A stretch of DNA of 64,000 nt from Fervidobacterium sp. (GCA_026419195.1 JANZZV010000008.1:18915-82914), one strand, 5' to 3'. Positions 34,780 to 44,985 are shown, numbered from the stretch's first letter. Numbers and translations: made by a program. The notes: generated by a model from the letters alone, not told the origin.

Positions 34780-35702
34780 ATACAAAAGATAAACTGTTAG
34801 AACTATCAAATCAAGTGATTCTTGGAAACCAGATTGCTCTTGCAAAAGCGATTACAATAATCGAGAATGAACCAGAACTGATATTTAAAATTGAAGAGAA
34901 GTATCGGAATAAGCTAAAAGATAGTAGATCTCACATTGTTGGATTTACGGGAAGTCCTGGCGCTGGAAAGAGTACATTGACAGATGCGTATGTTTCTCGC
35001 CTTAGACAAGTTGGAAAAAAAGTTGGAATAATAGCTGTGGATCCTTCCAGTCCATTCACTGGTGGTGCTCTGTTAGGAGATAGAATCAGGATGAAGAGGC
35101 ATTTCACCGATGACAATGTTTTCATAAGAAGCATGGGAAGTAGGGGAAATGTAGGTGGTTTGAACGATTCCATATTCGGTGTTACTTTGCTTTATAAGTT
35201 GTACGGATTTGATTATATAATAATTGAAACTGTTGGAGCAGGACAAAGTGAGATAGATATTGTTTTTGTGGCAGATACAGTTATCCTGGTGCTATCACCC
35301 GGTAGCGGTGACGAGATACAACTTATGAAAGCTGGCATTATGGAAATCGCAGATGTGTTCGTTATAAACAAATCAGATATGGAAGGTGCCGATTTGTTGA
35401 AGTTAAACTTGGAAACTACACTTTCTTTTTCAGATACTAAGAAACCAATAGTCATGTGTATCGCCACTTCTGGAAAGGGAATAGAAGAATTGTACAATGA
35501 AATTGAGAAACACAGAAACTACCTTGCCGAATCTGGAGAGATTTACAAGAGAGAGGAAAGAAGAAGAAAGAAACACGCCGAAACTATTTTGAACAGACGA
35601 GTGCAAAAGATTCTGTCAGATGGAATTCCAGAAGGAAAAAGTGTTTCAGAAATAGTTGAGTACATATTAAGCAAGTTTTGCGAAGCTAAGAATCGATACT
35701 AA
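34776..35702 (+). CDS. meaB: MeaB/ArgK-family GTPase, mutase chaperone
   Basis: 308 residues. G3E-family GTPase that guards and reloads B12 on methylmalonyl-CoA mutase. Walker [10 protein letters not shown], switch region [25 protein letters not shown], and NKSDMEGAD for guanine. C-terminal dimerisation helix is present. Its coupling to the small mutase subunit supports that the B12 module is functional. Confidence 0.93.
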   Translation: MNTKDKLLELSNQVILGNQIALAKAITIIENEPELIFKIEEKYRNKLKDSRSHIVGFTGSPGAGKSTLTDAYVSRLRQVGKKVGIIAVDPSSPFTGGALLGDRIRMKRHFTDDNVFIRSMGSRGNVGGLNDSIFGVTLLYKLYGFDYIIIETVGAGQSEIDIVFVADTVILVLSPGSGDEIQLMKAGIMEIADVFVINKSDMEGADLLKLNLETTLSFSDTKKPIVMCIATSGKGIEELYNEIEKHRNYLAESGEIYKREERRRKKHAETILNRRVQKILSDGIPEGKSVSEIVEYILSKFCEAKNRY

Positions 35703-35720
35703 AAAATTGGAGAGTTCAGC

Positions 35721-36506
35721 GTGCTTGTGAATATTGTTGGACTTGGAAAAGTTTCACTTTCAATAGCAAGACAACTTGAAGGTAAAGTAAAGTTCGGGTA
35801 TTTTGTATCACGTGATTTTGAGAAAGCAAAGTTGGTTTCCAAAGAACTAAATGCAATACCTGCTACTTACAACGACGATTTTAAGTTGAACGGCGTAGTG
35901 CTGTTTGGGTTAAATGATTCAACTTTGCCAGAAGCAGAAAGGTTACTCTATTCAAAAATAGAGAATATAATTGCTATTCATTTCAGTGGATTCCACCCCT
36001 CGACAGTGTTTCCAAATGATTGGAACCCAGCTTCTATGCATCCTAATTGTGCGGTTGCAAGTGATTCTACCCTATTTAAGGACGTATTATTTGGTTTAGA
36101 AGGTACAGAAAAAGGTATTGCTACCGCTCAAAATCTTGTACAACTCTTAGAAGCAAATTATGTTATTATCCCCTCTGAGAAAAAGGTCCTGTATCACCTT
36201 GCTGCGGTGATTTCAAGTAATTTTCCCGTAGGTTTAGCATATATCTCATACCTTCTGTATAGGGAGATCGGAGTTGATGATGAAAATTCAAGAAAAATAA
36301 TTTCAAGGCTTTTAAGGACGGTAAGTGAAAATATAGAAAAAATGGACATAACTATGGCATTAACAGGACCAATCAAAAGAAAAGACTGGACTATTGTGGA
36401 GAAAGAAAGGGATGTATTTCTTGATTTTTCCAAAAGAACACAGCTTTATTCAGAAACATTGTACGACGAGTTTGTAAAATTGCTAGCTTCAATTGCAGAG
36501 AAATAA
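35721..36506 (+). CDS. DUF2520 Rossmann-like protein
   Basis: 261 residues. NAD(P)-type start LVNIVGLGKVSLSIARQL, a ketopantoate-reductase-like N-domain with NDSTLPEAERLL, and the helical DUF2520 C-domain from ~130. ALTGPIKRKDW is a family landmark. Oxidoreductase of unknown substrate. GTG start after GGAGAG. 18 bases after meaB, so probably in the same transcript, which ends at the terminator right behind it. Confidence 0.8.
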   Translation: MLVNIVGLGKVSLSIARQLEGKVKFGYFVSRDFEKAKLVSKELNAIPATYNDDFKLNGVVLFGLNDSTLPEAERLLYSKIENIIAIHFSGFHPSTVFPNDWNPASMHPNCAVASDSTLFKDVLFGLEGTEKGIATAQNLVQLLEANYVIIPSEKKVLYHLAAVISSNFPVGLAYISYLLYREIGVDDENSRKIISRLLRTVSENIEKMDITMALTGPIKRKDWTIVEKERDVFLDFSKRTQLYSETLYDEFVKLLASIAEK

Positions 36507-36533
36507 AAAGGTGCCACAAACGGCACCTTTTTT
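36505..36533 (+). terminator. intrinsic terminator after the DUF2520 gene
   Basis: Stem AAAAGGTGCC/GGCACCTTTT, loop ACAAAC, ending in six T. Confidence 0.85.
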
Positions 36534-36579
36534 CAGTTTTATCTTTATTCCTAGAATGACATGAAGCTAAATTCAAATT

Positions 36580-36816
36580 TTACTTGGAAGTCATTTGATA
36601 TTTTGATATGTTTTCAACTCCAAAGAAAACAACGACAAGCTGTCCAGATAATACCTTATCCCAGGAAATCCTAATCCATTGCCTTTCAGAGAAAGTAAGT
36701 GTTTGTGACCAGCTAACACTTTGACCAACATGACCAACAAGCTGAAGCCTAACATCACCAACTGCTAAAAGTGTGCCAAAAAGTACTGAAAGTAAAACTA
36801 ACACTAATGGTACCAT
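36580..36816 (-). CDS. small putative exported protein or fragment
   Basis: 78 residues from ATG at 36816. Residues 2-20 (VPLVLVLLSVLFGTLLAVG) look like a signal peptide, followed by a short beta-like mature part. No SD precedes the ATG and the upstream side is the terminator of the biotin-carrier gene, so it has no visible promoter. It may be a relic or a weakly expressed peptide. Confidence 0.35.
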   Translation of the reverse strand: MVPLVLVLLSVLFGTLLAVGDVRLQLVGHVGQSVSWSQTLTFSERQWIRISWDKVLSGQLVVVFFGVENISKYQMTSK

Positions 36817-36840
36817 GATATAAAAAATAAAATTTTAATA

Positions 36841-36869
36841 AAAAAGCAGGCTTTTATGCCTGCTTTTTT
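36841..36869 (-). terminator. intrinsic terminator after the biotin carrier gene
   Basis: Stem AAAAAGCAGGC/GCCTGCTTTTT with loop TTTTAT; T-rich on both sides so it could work both ways. It ends the epimerase-mmdA-oadG-biotin carrier operon. Confidence 0.82.
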
Positions 36870-36899
36870 ATTCCGCTATTGTTATTGATTTTCTCGATA

Positions 36900-37334
36900 T
36901 TATTCTAATTCAACTAACACTTGACCTGTGTCGACTGTATCGCCCTCTTTAACAAGTACTCTCTTCACGATTCCTGGTCTATCTGCCACTATATCGTTTT
37001 CCATCTTCATCGCTTCGAGTATAACAACTTTCTGACCATACTCTACTTTCTGTCCACTGTTTACAAGCACTTTTAAAATGACTCCAGACATTGGGGCATG
37101 GATTTTCATACTTTCTGACGTTGGACTTGATGACTGAACTACAGATTTTTCTTCAGCTAACTGTTTTGTTTGGTTTTCTTGTTGCATATTTTGTGTAACT
37201 GGTTGCGTCATTTCGATTGGTTGCTTAGTTTCTTGGAGCTTTTGAGTATGAATTGATGATTGGGCACTTGAAACTTCTTCAACCTCAACAACGTATTCTT
37301 TACCGTTTACTCTAACAAGAAATTTCTTCACCAT
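36900..37334 (-). CDS. biotin carboxyl carrier subunit of a Na+-pumping decarboxylase
   Basis: 144 residues. N-terminal strand pair (FLVRVNGKEYVVEVEEV), a flexible Gln/Thr/Ser-rich linker (~30-75), and a biotinyl domain with the attachment motif EAMKMEN (biotin on Lys110). It carries CO2 from the carboxyltransferase to the membrane beta subunit in methylmalonyl-CoA or related decarboxylases (MmdC/GcdC type). ATG with GGAGGTGG; overlaps the delta subunit by seven bases. Confidence 0.9.
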   Translation of the reverse strand: MVKKFLVRVNGKEYVVEVEEVSSAQSSIHTQKLQETKQPIEMTQPVTQNMQQENQTKQLAEEKSVVQSSSPTSESMKIHAPMSGVILKVLVNSGQKVEYGQKVVILEAMKMENDIVADRPGIVKRVLVKEGDTVDTGQVLVELE

Positions 37335-37705
37335 CTATTTCCACCTCTCCAGCCATACATTCTCCATTCTTCCCATTCTCTTTTTCCTTTCTTACTGGCT
37401 ATTTTTTTCACAGGAGTCACTGATTTTATAATTACATCCTCCCCTAAAATCGAATATATTGCAGAGAATACCGCAGCTATTTCTTCATGCTCTGTGTTTA
37501 TTGTGTCTTTTTGAGTAGTTTCTACATTGTGAAAACCAATTACCTTTGGCGTATTTTCCTCTATCTGCTTTGGTAATTTCATCCTCTTGTTTTGACTGAT
37601 TCCAACCATTTCCATGATTTTAAAAATAGCATAAAGTATTACGAATACAACGAAAACAGTTAGAACACCAACTACTGTTACTGTTAATTCGTTTACTCCT
37701 TCCAT
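37328..37705 (-). CDS. OadG/MmdD-type delta subunit
   Basis: 125 residues: one N-terminal membrane helix (VTVVGVLTVFVVFVILYAIF), a polar linker, then a short domain EIAAVFSAIYSILGED that is shared with fused OadG proteins. The C-terminus is Trp/Arg-rich (EEWRMYGWRGGNRW). In this enzyme class the subunit anchors and stabilises the complex at the membrane. Follows mmdA by 42 bases and overlaps the biotin carrier gene. Confidence 0.85.
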   Translation of the reverse strand: MEGVNELTVTVVGVLTVFVVFVILYAIFKIMEMVGISQNKRMKLPKQIEENTPKVIGFHNVETTQKDTINTEHEEIAAVFSAIYSILGEDVIIKSVTPVKKIASKKGKREWEEWRMYGWRGGNRW

Positions 37706-37747
37706 TTCATCACCCCGCTATTAAAAGCAAAAAATATTTCACTAATC

Positions 37748-39286
37748 TTACAACGGTATATTCCCATGTTTTTTCTTTGGTCTTGGTTCTACTTTTGTCG
37801 AACCATATTCAAGTGCTTTTTCTATCCATTCTCTTGTTTCTCTTGGATCAATAACAGCGTCTATGTATCCTCTTGAAGCGGCAAAGTACGGATTAGCAAA
37901 CATTTGTCTGTATTCTTCTATTTTTTGCTTTCGTGTTTCTTCTGGATTCTCAGAACTGTCTATATCCTTTTTGAATATAATATTTGCTGCACCATCTGGA
38001 CCCATGACAGCTATTTCTGCTGTGGGCCATGCTGCAACAAAATCTGCTCCAAGATGTTTGCTTCCCATTGCAATGTACGCTCCTCCATATGCTTTTCTCA
38101 AAATTATTGTTATCTTTGGTACTGTTGCTTCACTGTAAGCATAAAGTAGCTTCGCCCCGTGCCTTATTATTCCACCATGTTCTTGTTTTACACCAGGTAA
38201 ATAGCCTGGAGTGTCCACAAAAGTTAATATTGGAATATTGAATGCGTCAAGGAATCTAATAAACCTTGCTGCTTTATCAGAAGAATCTATATCAAGAACA
38301 CCTGCTAAATAATTAGGTTGATTAGCAACTACACCAACAGAATGACCGTTTATTCTCGCAAACCCAATCACAATACTTTTAGCAAAGTGTTCGTGAACTT
38401 CAAAAAACACGCCATCATCGACTATCCTTTTTATAACATCTCTAACATCAAAGCCTTTCTTTGAATCAATTGGTACTATCGTATGAATGTCTGATGAATC
38501 TGGCTTTGCAAATTCATCTTTTGCTGGGGGCTCTTCCATATTGTTTTGAGGAATATAAGAAAGAAGAGTTTTAACCATTTCAATTGCCTGTCTATCATCC
38601 AACGCAAGAAAATGTGCATTACCACTCTTTGAATTGTGGACATATGCACCACCAAGGTCTTCCTTAGATATGTCTTCTCCTGTGACAGCCTTTATAACAT
38701 TTGGACCTGTTATAAACATTTGAGCTGTTTTATCAACCATCAAAACAAAATCAGTAATAGCCGGAGAATAAACAGCTCCACCTGCACAAGGGCCAGAGAT
38801 AACTGTTATTTGGGGAATTACTCCTGATGCCAGCGTATTCCTATAAAATATTTCACCATACCCATAAAGTGAGTCTACACCTTCCTGAATTCTTGCACCA
38901 CCTGAATCATTGATACCAACAAGAGGTATACCAAGCTTCATTGCTAAATCCATTATTTTTGCTATTTTCTTTGCATGCATTTCACCAAGTGAACCACCCA
39001 TAACCGTAAAATCTTGTGAAAATGCAGCAACAGGTCTTCCATTAACCTTACCAATTCCTGTGACAACCCCGTCAGCTGGTAATTTCATTTTATCAAGACC
39101 GAACGTTGTGTTTCTGTGTTTTACAAATTTGTCAATTTCTTCAAATGTACCTGGATCGAAAAGTAATTCGAGCCGTTCCCTCGCTGTCAATTTACCCTCT
39201 GCATGTTGCTTTTCTATTTTTTCTTGACCACCACCAATTTCGATTTCTTTTTCCAACTCTTTCAATTTTTGTATTAGCTCATCCAT
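37748..39286 (-). CDS. mmdA: methylmalonyl-CoA decarboxylase/propionyl-CoA carboxylase carboxyltransferase alpha subunit
   Basis: About 512 residues of the crotonase-like carboxyltransferase family. GKLTARERLELLFDPGTFEE near the start, INDSGGARIQEGVDSLYGYG, ISGPCAGGAVYSP and KAYGGAYIAMGSKHLGAD are typical of MmdA/PccB. With biotin carrier, delta and beta subunits it should decarboxylate (S)-methylmalonyl-CoA to propionyl-CoA and pump Na+. Start set at ATG 39286 (11 bases after AAGGAG); TTG at 39322, overlapping the epimerase stop, is the alternative. Confidence 0.92.
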   Translation of the reverse strand: MDELIQKLKELEKEIEIGGGQEKIEKQHAEGKLTARERLELLFDPGTFEEIDKFVKHRNTTFGLDKMKLPADGVVTGIGKVNGRPVAAFSQDFTVMGGSLGEMHAKKIAKIMDLAMKLGIPLVGINDSGGARIQEGVDSLYGYGEIFYRNTLASGVIPQITVISGPCAGGAVYSPAITDFVLMVDKTAQMFITGPNVIKAVTGEDISKEDLGGAYVHNSKSGNAHFLALDDRQAIEMVKTLLSYIPQNNMEEPPAKDEFAKPDSSDIHTIVPIDSKKGFDVRDVIKRIVDDGVFFEVHEHFAKSIVIGFARINGHSVGVVANQPNYLAGVLDIDSSDKAARFIRFLDAFNIPILTFVDTPGYLPGVKQEHGGIIRHGAKLLYAYSEATVPKITIILRKAYGGAYIAMGSKHLGADFVAAWPTAEIAVMGPDGAANIIFKKDIDSSENPEETRKQKIEEYRQMFANPYFAASRGYIDAVIDPRETREWIEKALEYGSTKVEPRPKKKHGNIPL

Positions 39287-39318
39287 CGATGTTTCAACTC
39301 CTTTCATCTGTTTTAAAA

Positions 39319-39726
39319 TCAATGTTCACCTTCTACAAGTTCGACAAGAACTCCGCCTGTTGTTTTCGGATGCAAAAATAAAACCCTCGTGCCTGAAGCT
39401 CCTTTTTTTGGTTCTTCGGAGAGCGGCTGGAGTCCATTTTCCTTGGCAAGTTTAACCGCTTCATCTATGCCCTCTACGTTAAACGCTATGTGGTGGATAC
39501 CCTCACCTTTTTTTTCTAAGAATCCAGAAACTTCCGAATTATCATTCATAGGTTCGAGTAATTCTATCCTTGTATCTCCAACTTTTATAAAGTACACCCT
39601 AAGTCCACGTTCTGGAAGCTCTTCAACTTCTGAAACTTCAAGCCCAAGGAAATTTTTGTAAAGCCTTAACTTTTCGCTTGCCTCTCTTACGGCAATACCT
39701 ATGTGATCTATTCTTTTGGTCAACAT
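39319..39726 (-). CDS. mce: methylmalonyl-CoA epimerase
   Basis: 135 residues of the glyoxalase/VOC fold. Metal ligands expected from the family appear as His in RIDHIGIAV, Glu in IELLEPM, His in GIHHIAFNV and Glu in VLVELVEG. Interconverts (R)- and (S)-methylmalonyl-CoA, linking the mutase to the decarboxylase encoded next. ATG with AGGAGG; minus-strand TATAAT at 39757-39752 may be its -10. Confidence 0.93.
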   Translation of the reverse strand: MLTKRIDHIGIAVREASEKLRLYKNFLGLEVSEVEELPERGLRVYFIKVGDTRIELLEPMNDNSEVSGFLEKKGEGIHHIAFNVEGIDEAVKLAKENGLQPLSEEPKKGASGTRVLFLHPKTTGGVLVELVEGEH

Positions 39727-39800
39727 ATGAAAAACCTCCTGCTACAGTGGGATTATAACTTCAAATTCTGATAATATTCTATCTTGTGTATATTGTTTCA

Positions 39801-40124
39801 TCAAATCCAACCAAGTGCCTTTGCTGTTCTTTTGATGAAACTTTCAAGTGCTTTCTTCCCAAGATCTGTTTTTGCGTATATTTCTAAGAATTCATTCACT
39901 GCGCACCTAATTACTTTTACTTGGTTTACAGCTGTGCATGTTTCAGTGTAAATTTCGTTGATTAACGCTTCAAGTCCAAAAACATCGGGTTCTCTCTCTG
40001 AAAGAGTGCATTCGTATGAGCCAACTTTTGATTTCACATTTCCTGATTTAATTATATAAACGTAATCACCTTTCTCACCATTTTTGATAATAACGTCTCC
40101 AGGTGAAAAATCAACTGTTTCCAC
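39801..40124 (-). CDS. single cyclic-nucleotide-binding-like domain protein
   Basis: 107 residues that form just one CRP-type effector beta-roll: FSPGDVIIKNGEKGDYVYII, KSGNVKSKV, then a helical tail. The phosphate-binding cassette of true cAMP receptors (GELAL-R-A) is not obvious; DVFGLEALINE takes its place. No DNA-binding domain. Overlaps the next cNMP-like gene by 14 bases, so the two are produced together. Confidence 0.65.
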   Translation of the reverse strand: METVDFSPGDVIIKNGEKGDYVYIIKSGNVKSKVGSYECTLSEREPDVFGLEALINEIYTETCTAVNQVKVIRCAVNEFLEIYAKTDLGKKALESFIKRTAKALGWI

Positions 40125-40842
40125 GCATCATCACCTCAATAACTTTGGATGTTTTATTAAACCTTCTCCACAAGATATTTCCCTCATCTTTGTAAATTCC
40201 CTCCAATGCTTTCAGCGCCTCATAACAATATTCAAGTTCTCGTGGAAAGTAAAGAAGTACCTTTTTGAGTAACGCTTTTGCCAAAAACTTGTCATTTAGT
40301 ATAATGTATACCTTTGCTGCGGTTTCAATTAGTAATCTTGCACCCACAGTTTCTTGTGGAAATTTTTCGAGAAATCTTCTAACCAAGTTCACCTTTGTAA
40401 TTAATTTATCATCCTCAAGTTGCTGAATCATTTTCATAGCCTCGTTCTTGTCATCGGGCAATTCGCCAGCCGATAAGGTGAGCAGAGCTTCAATTTGATC
40501 CAAGTATTCGTCTAAATCAACGTTTTCAAATTCAAAGTCTTCCAAGACTATATTCTCCACGTCTATCGACGTCTGATACATGATTCTTCTTAATTCAACA
40601 GTCTTCTTTATTATATCAGTGTATTCCTCTTCCCAACTAACGTCAACTATCTCAGACTCATCAATAGCGACGATATCTTCCTCGAGAGGAAGTCCAGTAA
40701 AATACTCCAAAAGAGCAATATAATCTCCTGCTTTCAAGTCGTGATAAGTCTTATTTCTTGTTTCTCTTACGGTTCCCGAAACTACTTTAAATAACTTTTT
40801 TGGAATTTCACCTTCTTTAAATATCACACCTTCTATCTTCAT
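40111..40842 (-). CDS. degenerate cNMP-domain plus TPR-like protein
   Basis: 243 residues. The N-terminal ~75 residues resemble a degenerate CRP-type beta-roll (VIFKEGEIPKKLFKVVSGTV, DLKAGDYIALLEYF), followed by an acidic linker and helical repeats (~140-235) with tetratricopeptide-like spacing. No DNA-binding motif. ATG at 40842 with AAAGGA about ten bases upstream. It looks like the N-terminal half of the larger two-cNMP regulator at 46325-47542 without its DNA-binding end. Confidence 0.5.
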   Translation of the reverse strand: MKIEGVIFKEGEIPKKLFKVVSGTVRETRNKTYHDLKAGDYIALLEYFTGLPLEEDIVAIDESEIVDVSWEEEYTDIIKKTVELRRIMYQTSIDVENIVLEDFEFENVDLDEYLDQIEALLTLSAGELPDDKNEAMKMIQQLEDDKLITKVNLVRRFLEKFPQETVGARLLIETAAKVYIILNDKFLAKALLKKVLLYFPRELEYCYEALKALEGIYKDEGNILWRRFNKTSKVIEVMMRGNS

Positions 40843-40860
40843 TACTGGCACTTCCTTTCA

Positions 40861-43458
40861 TTAATTTCTTTTTATTTTCAACTTAGGGCGTTTCTTTTCT
40901 GCAGGTTTATCCTCTGCTATAAGTTTAAACTCATCGTGTATTGTATTAACACGCGCAAGCTCTTTCTTGGACTCTTCTTCAGCTCTATTATCAATTCTTC
41001 TAAGATTGAGTAAGTAAGATACTGAAAGTTCATATGTTCTGAGCATCATGTCGTTAAACATATTGTACGTTTCTTTTTTGAATTCTAAAACTGGATCTCT
41101 TTGTCCGTAACTTCTAAGTCTTACTGATTCTTTAACATGTTCAACTTCTTCAAGATATTGCCTCCAATTTTCATCTATTACTCTTAATACTATGAATCTT
41201 GCCACATGTTCAAATTCATCAAGTCCAAATTCTTCTTTCTTTTTTAAGTAAGCTTTTTTAATCTGACTTACCAAATCTTCTTTTAATTTCTCCCTGTCAT
41301 CCGTTTTTTTGTCCACTTCAACAAACTCTCTTATAACAGCAAAAGAATCCTTTAATCCTTCCCAGTTCCATTCGGGACCTGTACAAAACTCATCAAGCCT
41401 AGATTCGACAAATTTCTCAATTGCTTCATTCATAAAGTTGTCTACATCATGTTCAAGTATGTAGTCTCTATAACCATATATAGCACGTCTTTGGGTATCA
41501 AGCACACTATCCAATTCAAGAAGGTACTTACGAACGGAAAAGTTTATCCCTTCGACCTTTTTTTGAATCTGCTCAATCAACTTGGTTAACAAAGGATGGT
41601 ATATGGGTTGTCCTGGCTCAATCTTCACCATATCCATTACTTTTTGGATTTTATCTCCACCAAAAATTCTCATTAAATCGTCTTCAACAGATAAGAAAAA
41701 TATTGATTCTCCAGGATCACCTTGCCTTCCAGCTCTACCGCGTAATTGATTGTCAATACGTCTGCTTTCGTGTCTTTCGGTACCTATGATCAACAATCCT
41801 CCAAGTTCTTTAACACCAGGACCAAGTTTAATATCAGTACCTCTACCTGCCATGTTTGTTGCTATTGTGACCATTCCTTTTTGACCTGCTTGAGCAACTA
41901 TCTGTGCCTCTTTTTCATGATATTTTGCATTCAAAACTTGGTGAGGAATTTTTTCCTTTTTTAACATTTCACTTAGTTTTTCACTCTTTTCAATCGATGT
42001 TGTACCAACAAGAACGGGTTGACCTTTTTCATAACGTTTTTTTATCTCTTCAACTATCGCTTTGTATTTCTCTTCAACAGAACGATATATTAAATCGTCT
42101 TTGTCTACTCTTATCATAGGTTTATGAGTAGGTATCACAACAACATCCATATCGTAAATCGTTTTGAATTCTTGTTCTTCGGTTTTTGCCGTTCCTGTCA
42201 TACCAGCTATCTTCTCGTACATTCTAAAGTAATTTTGATAAGTTATTGTAGCGTACGTGATGCTTTCTTCTTTTATTGGTACGCCTTCTTTTGCTTCTAT
42301 CGCTTGATGAAGCCCTCCACTGTATCTTCTACCTGGCAGTACACGACCTGTGAATTCATCAACGATCAGCACTTGACCGTTGTGAACTATATAATCTACG
42401 TCTTTTTTAAACAAATGAATCGCTTTTAAAGAATTTGTTATGTGATAAATACTGTTAACATTCACCGGGTCATACAAGTTTTCAACACCAAGTAATTTTT
42501 CAAGATACTCTATTCCATCATCTGTTAATAAAACTGTTCTGTGTTCTTCATCCAATTTGAAATGTTTATCTTTTTCAAGACGTTTTGCTATTTGATAAAA
42601 TTGTTTGTAAACACTCGCGTTATTTTTCGATGGTCCGCTTATTATCAGTGGTGTTCGTGCTTCATCAATTAAAATACTATCAACTTCGTCCACTATAGCA
42701 TAAAAATGACCTGTTTGAACTTTATCATCAATTGATACCACAAGATTATCTCTAAGATAGTCAAATCCAAACTCTGAATTGGTTCCATATGTTACGTCAC
42801 ATTTGTAAGCTTCTTTTTTACTAACTTCGATTAAATCAACTTCAAACGCCTCAACAGCTTTTTTTACTTTTGCTTCATCGGGTAAAAATTCTCCAGTAAA
42901 ATTATCCGGCCATACACAGTAGTTTTCTTTTAAACCCTTTTGGGCAAGATCTGGGTTTTTCCAAACAACTTCGAATGCTTTACCAGTTGTATTAATTACG
43001 CCTACCCTGAGTCCTAAGGATAGATATATTGGTCCCATCCACAAAGCATCACGTTTTGCAAGGTAATCGTTAACAGTTACCATGTGTATATTTTTGTTCA
43101 TTAGGGAATTTAAAACAACAGGAGCCGTTGCCACAAGTGTTTTACCTTCTCCTGTTTTCATCTCAGCAATCTTGCCTTTGTGAAGCACGATGCCACCTAT
43201 AAGCTGAACATCAAAATGCCGCATTCCAACGGTTCGTCTTGCTGCTTCTCTTACAAAAGCAAAAACTTTTTGCAGATGCTCATCAAGCTCACTATCATCT
43301 TTTATTTCTCCCTTATTTTTAAGTATGTAATTTCTCATATCCTCAAAGCTCATTTTGACTACTTCTTTTTCAAGTTCATTTATTCTCTCAACAATCTTCT
43401 TTGCCTTTCTAAGCTCTATCTCATTTTTATCAAAAATCTTTCCTAAGGTTTTGAACAT
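40861..43458 (-). CDS. secA: preprotein translocase ATPase SecA
   Basis: 865 residues; the motor that drives precursors through SecYEG. Walker [28 protein letters not shown], the cross-linking domain, [12 protein letters not shown] and the arginine finger [12 protein letters not shown] are present. An insertion in NBD1 ([20 protein letters not shown]) is known from Thermotoga-type SecA. The C-terminus is Lys-rich ([11 protein letters not shown]) and lacks the SEC-C zinc motif. ATG start; a minus-strand extended -10 lies upstream. Confidence 0.96.
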   Translation of the reverse strand: MFKTLGKIFDKNEIELRKAKKIVERINELEKEVVKMSFEDMRNYILKNKGEIKDDSELDEHLQKVFAFVREAARRTVGMRHFDVQLIGGIVLHKGKIAEMKTGEGKTLVATAPVVLNSLMNKNIHMVTVNDYLAKRDALWMGPIYLSLGLRVGVINTTGKAFEVVWKNPDLAQKGLKENYCVWPDNFTGEFLPDEAKVKKAVEAFEVDLIEVSKKEAYKCDVTYGTNSEFGFDYLRDNLVVSIDDKVQTGHFYAIVDEVDSILIDEARTPLIISGPSKNNASVYKQFYQIAKRLEKDKHFKLDEEHRTVLLTDDGIEYLEKLLGVENLYDPVNVNSIYHITNSLKAIHLFKKDVDYIVHNGQVLIVDEFTGRVLPGRRYSGGLHQAIEAKEGVPIKEESITYATITYQNYFRMYEKIAGMTGTAKTEEQEFKTIYDMDVVVIPTHKPMIRVDKDDLIYRSVEEKYKAIVEEIKKRYEKGQPVLVGTTSIEKSEKLSEMLKKEKIPHQVLNAKYHEKEAQIVAQAGQKGMVTIATNMAGRGTDIKLGPGVKELGGLLIIGTERHESRRIDNQLRGRAGRQGDPGESIFFLSVEDDLMRIFGGDKIQKVMDMVKIEPGQPIYHPLLTKLIEQIQKKVEGINFSVRKYLLELDSVLDTQRRAIYGYRDYILEHDVDNFMNEAIEKFVESRLDEFCTGPEWNWEGLKDSFAVIREFVEVDKKTDDREKLKEDLVSQIKKAYLKKKEEFGLDEFEHVARFIVLRVIDENWRQYLEEVEHVKESVRLRSYGQRDPVLEFKKETYNMFNDMMLRTYELSVSYLLNLRRIDNRAEEESKKELARVNTIHDEFKLIAEDKPAEKKRPKLKIKRN

Positions 43459-43507
43459 TTGTTTACCACTCCTTTTATTGCTTATGATTAAAAGATCTAC
43501 ATTATCT

Positions 43508-43516
43508 ATTATACCA
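43508..43516 (-). promoter_or_regulatory. extended -10 promoter of secA
   Basis: Minus-strand TGGTATAAT (43516-43508), an extended -10 with perfect TATAAT, 50 bases before the ATG. The -35 region is not recognisable. Confidence 0.55.
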
Positions 43517-43540
43517 TGAACCTTAAATTACACATGTTTA

Positions 43541-43573
43541 AAAATAAAAAAGGTCACCCATTTTGGATGACCT
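43541..43573 (-). terminator. terminator after the 2-oxoacid oxidoreductase alpha subunit
   Basis: Minus-strand stem AGGTCATCC/GGGTGACCT with one mismatch, then TTTTTTATTTT. It stops the ferredoxin-alpha operon before any further oxidoreductase subunit. Confidence 0.7.
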
Positions 43574-43581
43574 AAGGTCAA

Positions 43582-44748
43582 TCAAAAATCTATTCCTTCG
43601 AGGAGCATGTTATTTAGTTCAGTCAAAATCTCATGAGGTGCAATCAATTCGCCTCCCACTCGACTCAGCAACCTCAACTTTGTTCCAGGCTTTACAAATT
43701 TCACAATTTCACTTGCATATTGTCCAAGGTTCATCTCTGCAACAAGTATGTTTTGCACATTTGACAATCTCTTTTTCATTTTTTCAACAGGGATAGGCCA
43801 TATGGTAATTGGTCTTAGTAATCCAACCTTTATACCTTCTTCACGTGCCATCAAGACAGCCTCTTTTGCGGATCTTGCAACTGAGCCGTAGGCTATTATA
43901 ACAGTCTCTGCATCATCCATCATAAATTCCTCGCACTGTGAAATTTTATCTATGTGTAGTTTTATTTTATTCACTAATCTTCTAATCAATTTTTCCGCTG
44001 TTTCCATAGTTGCCATAGGAAATCCAGATTCATCATGAACAAGCCCAGAAACATGGAACTTTGCACGTCCCATTTCAACAAGCGATGGTGGTAGGTTCTC
44101 TGCGTATTCGGTTTCAGAAAATGGTACGAAAATTTCCTCCTCTTCTAGTTCTTTTGAAGTCACGCGTTCCACAACTTCTATCTCACTATCAGGTGGTAAT
44201 ATGAAGTTTTCGTACATATGCCCAAGTACTTCGTCCATTAGTAATATCACTGGGGTTCTATATTCCTCAGCAAGATTGAATGCCCTTATTGTAAATTTGT
44301 AGACTTCCTCAACAGTCGATGGATAGATAGCTATTATTGCATGATCTCCGTGTGTACCCCACCGCGCCTGCATTATATCCCCTTGAGAAGGTTTTGTCGG
44401 CATACCGGTGGACGGACCGCCACGCATTACATTTACAAACACAGTTGGAGTTTCCGTCATTATAGCATATCCTATAGCCTCTTGCATTAAACTAAAACCA
44501 GGCCCACTCGTTGCAGTCATGGATTTTGTCCCAGAAAGCGAAGCACCTATAATTGCCGCAGCACTTGCAATTTCATCCTCCATTTGGATAAACACACCAC
44601 CGACTTTTGGGAGTTCACGTGCCATTGCTTCTGCAATTTCAGAAGAGGGAGTAATGGGATATCCTGCATAAAATCTACACCCTGCCCTAATTGCTCCATA
44701 TGCACATGCTTCATTACCTTGCCAAAATACCATTCTAGAATTAGGCAT
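43582..44748 (-). CDS. 2-oxoacid:ferredoxin oxidoreductase alpha subunit
   Basis: 388 residues of the KorA/VorB/PorA pyrimidine-binding type. NEACAYGAIRAGCRFYAGYPITPSSE-like entry (YPITPSSEIAE), MEDEIASAAAIIGAS, TSGPGFSLMQE and a C-terminal transketolase-like domain (VLMAREEGIKVGLLRP). It oxidatively decarboxylates a 2-oxoacid only together with a TPP-binding beta subunit, which is not adjacent. ATG with AGGTGTAG; overlaps the ferredoxin gene by eight bases. Whether the acid is 2-oxoglutarate, branched-chain or another is undetermined. Confidence 0.88.
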   Translation of the reverse strand: MPNSRMVFWQGNEACAYGAIRAGCRFYAGYPITPSSEIAEAMARELPKVGGVFIQMEDEIASAAAIIGASLSGTKSMTATSGPGFSLMQEAIGYAIMTETPTVFVNVMRGGPSTGMPTKPSQGDIMQARWGTHGDHAIIAIYPSTVEEVYKFTIRAFNLAEEYRTPVILLMDEVLGHMYENFILPPDSEIEVVERVTSKELEEEEIFVPFSETEYAENLPPSLVEMGRAKFHVSGLVHDESGFPMATMETAEKLIRRLVNKIKLHIDKISQCEEFMMDDAETVIIAYGSVARSAKEAVLMAREEGIKVGLLRPITIWPIPVEKMKKRLSNVQNILVAEMNLGQYASEIVKFVKPGTKLRLLSRVGGELIAPHEILTELNNMLLEGIDF

Positions 44749-44968
44749 TTTCTACACCTGCCTTCTCTTTGACCTCTACTATATTTATTACAAAATCAGG
44801 GCACAGATTTTCGCACATAAGACAGCCTATGCATGTAGTATGATCTGGCACTGCTGGTTTATTCAATTCACCTCTTATTATAGTTTTAGTTGGGCAGATG
44901 TGATAACATATACCACACGCTTTGCACCATTCGTACTTAATTTCTACCCTGAACTGCCTTTTCGTCAT
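44741..44968 (-). CDS. 2[4Fe-4S] ferredoxin, delta-type subunit
   Basis: 75 residues with two CxxCxxCxxxCP clusters: CKACGICYHICP and CIGCLMCENLCP. This is the delta subunit type of four-part 2-oxoacid oxidoreductases and its coupling to the alpha gene supports that. ATG with GGAGGTG. Confidence 0.9.
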   Translation of the reverse strand: MTKRQFRVEIKYEWCKACGICYHICPTKTIIRGELNKPAVPDHTTCIGCLMCENLCPDFVINIVEVKEKAGVENA

Positions 44969-44985
44969 TAAAACACCTCCAGTTT

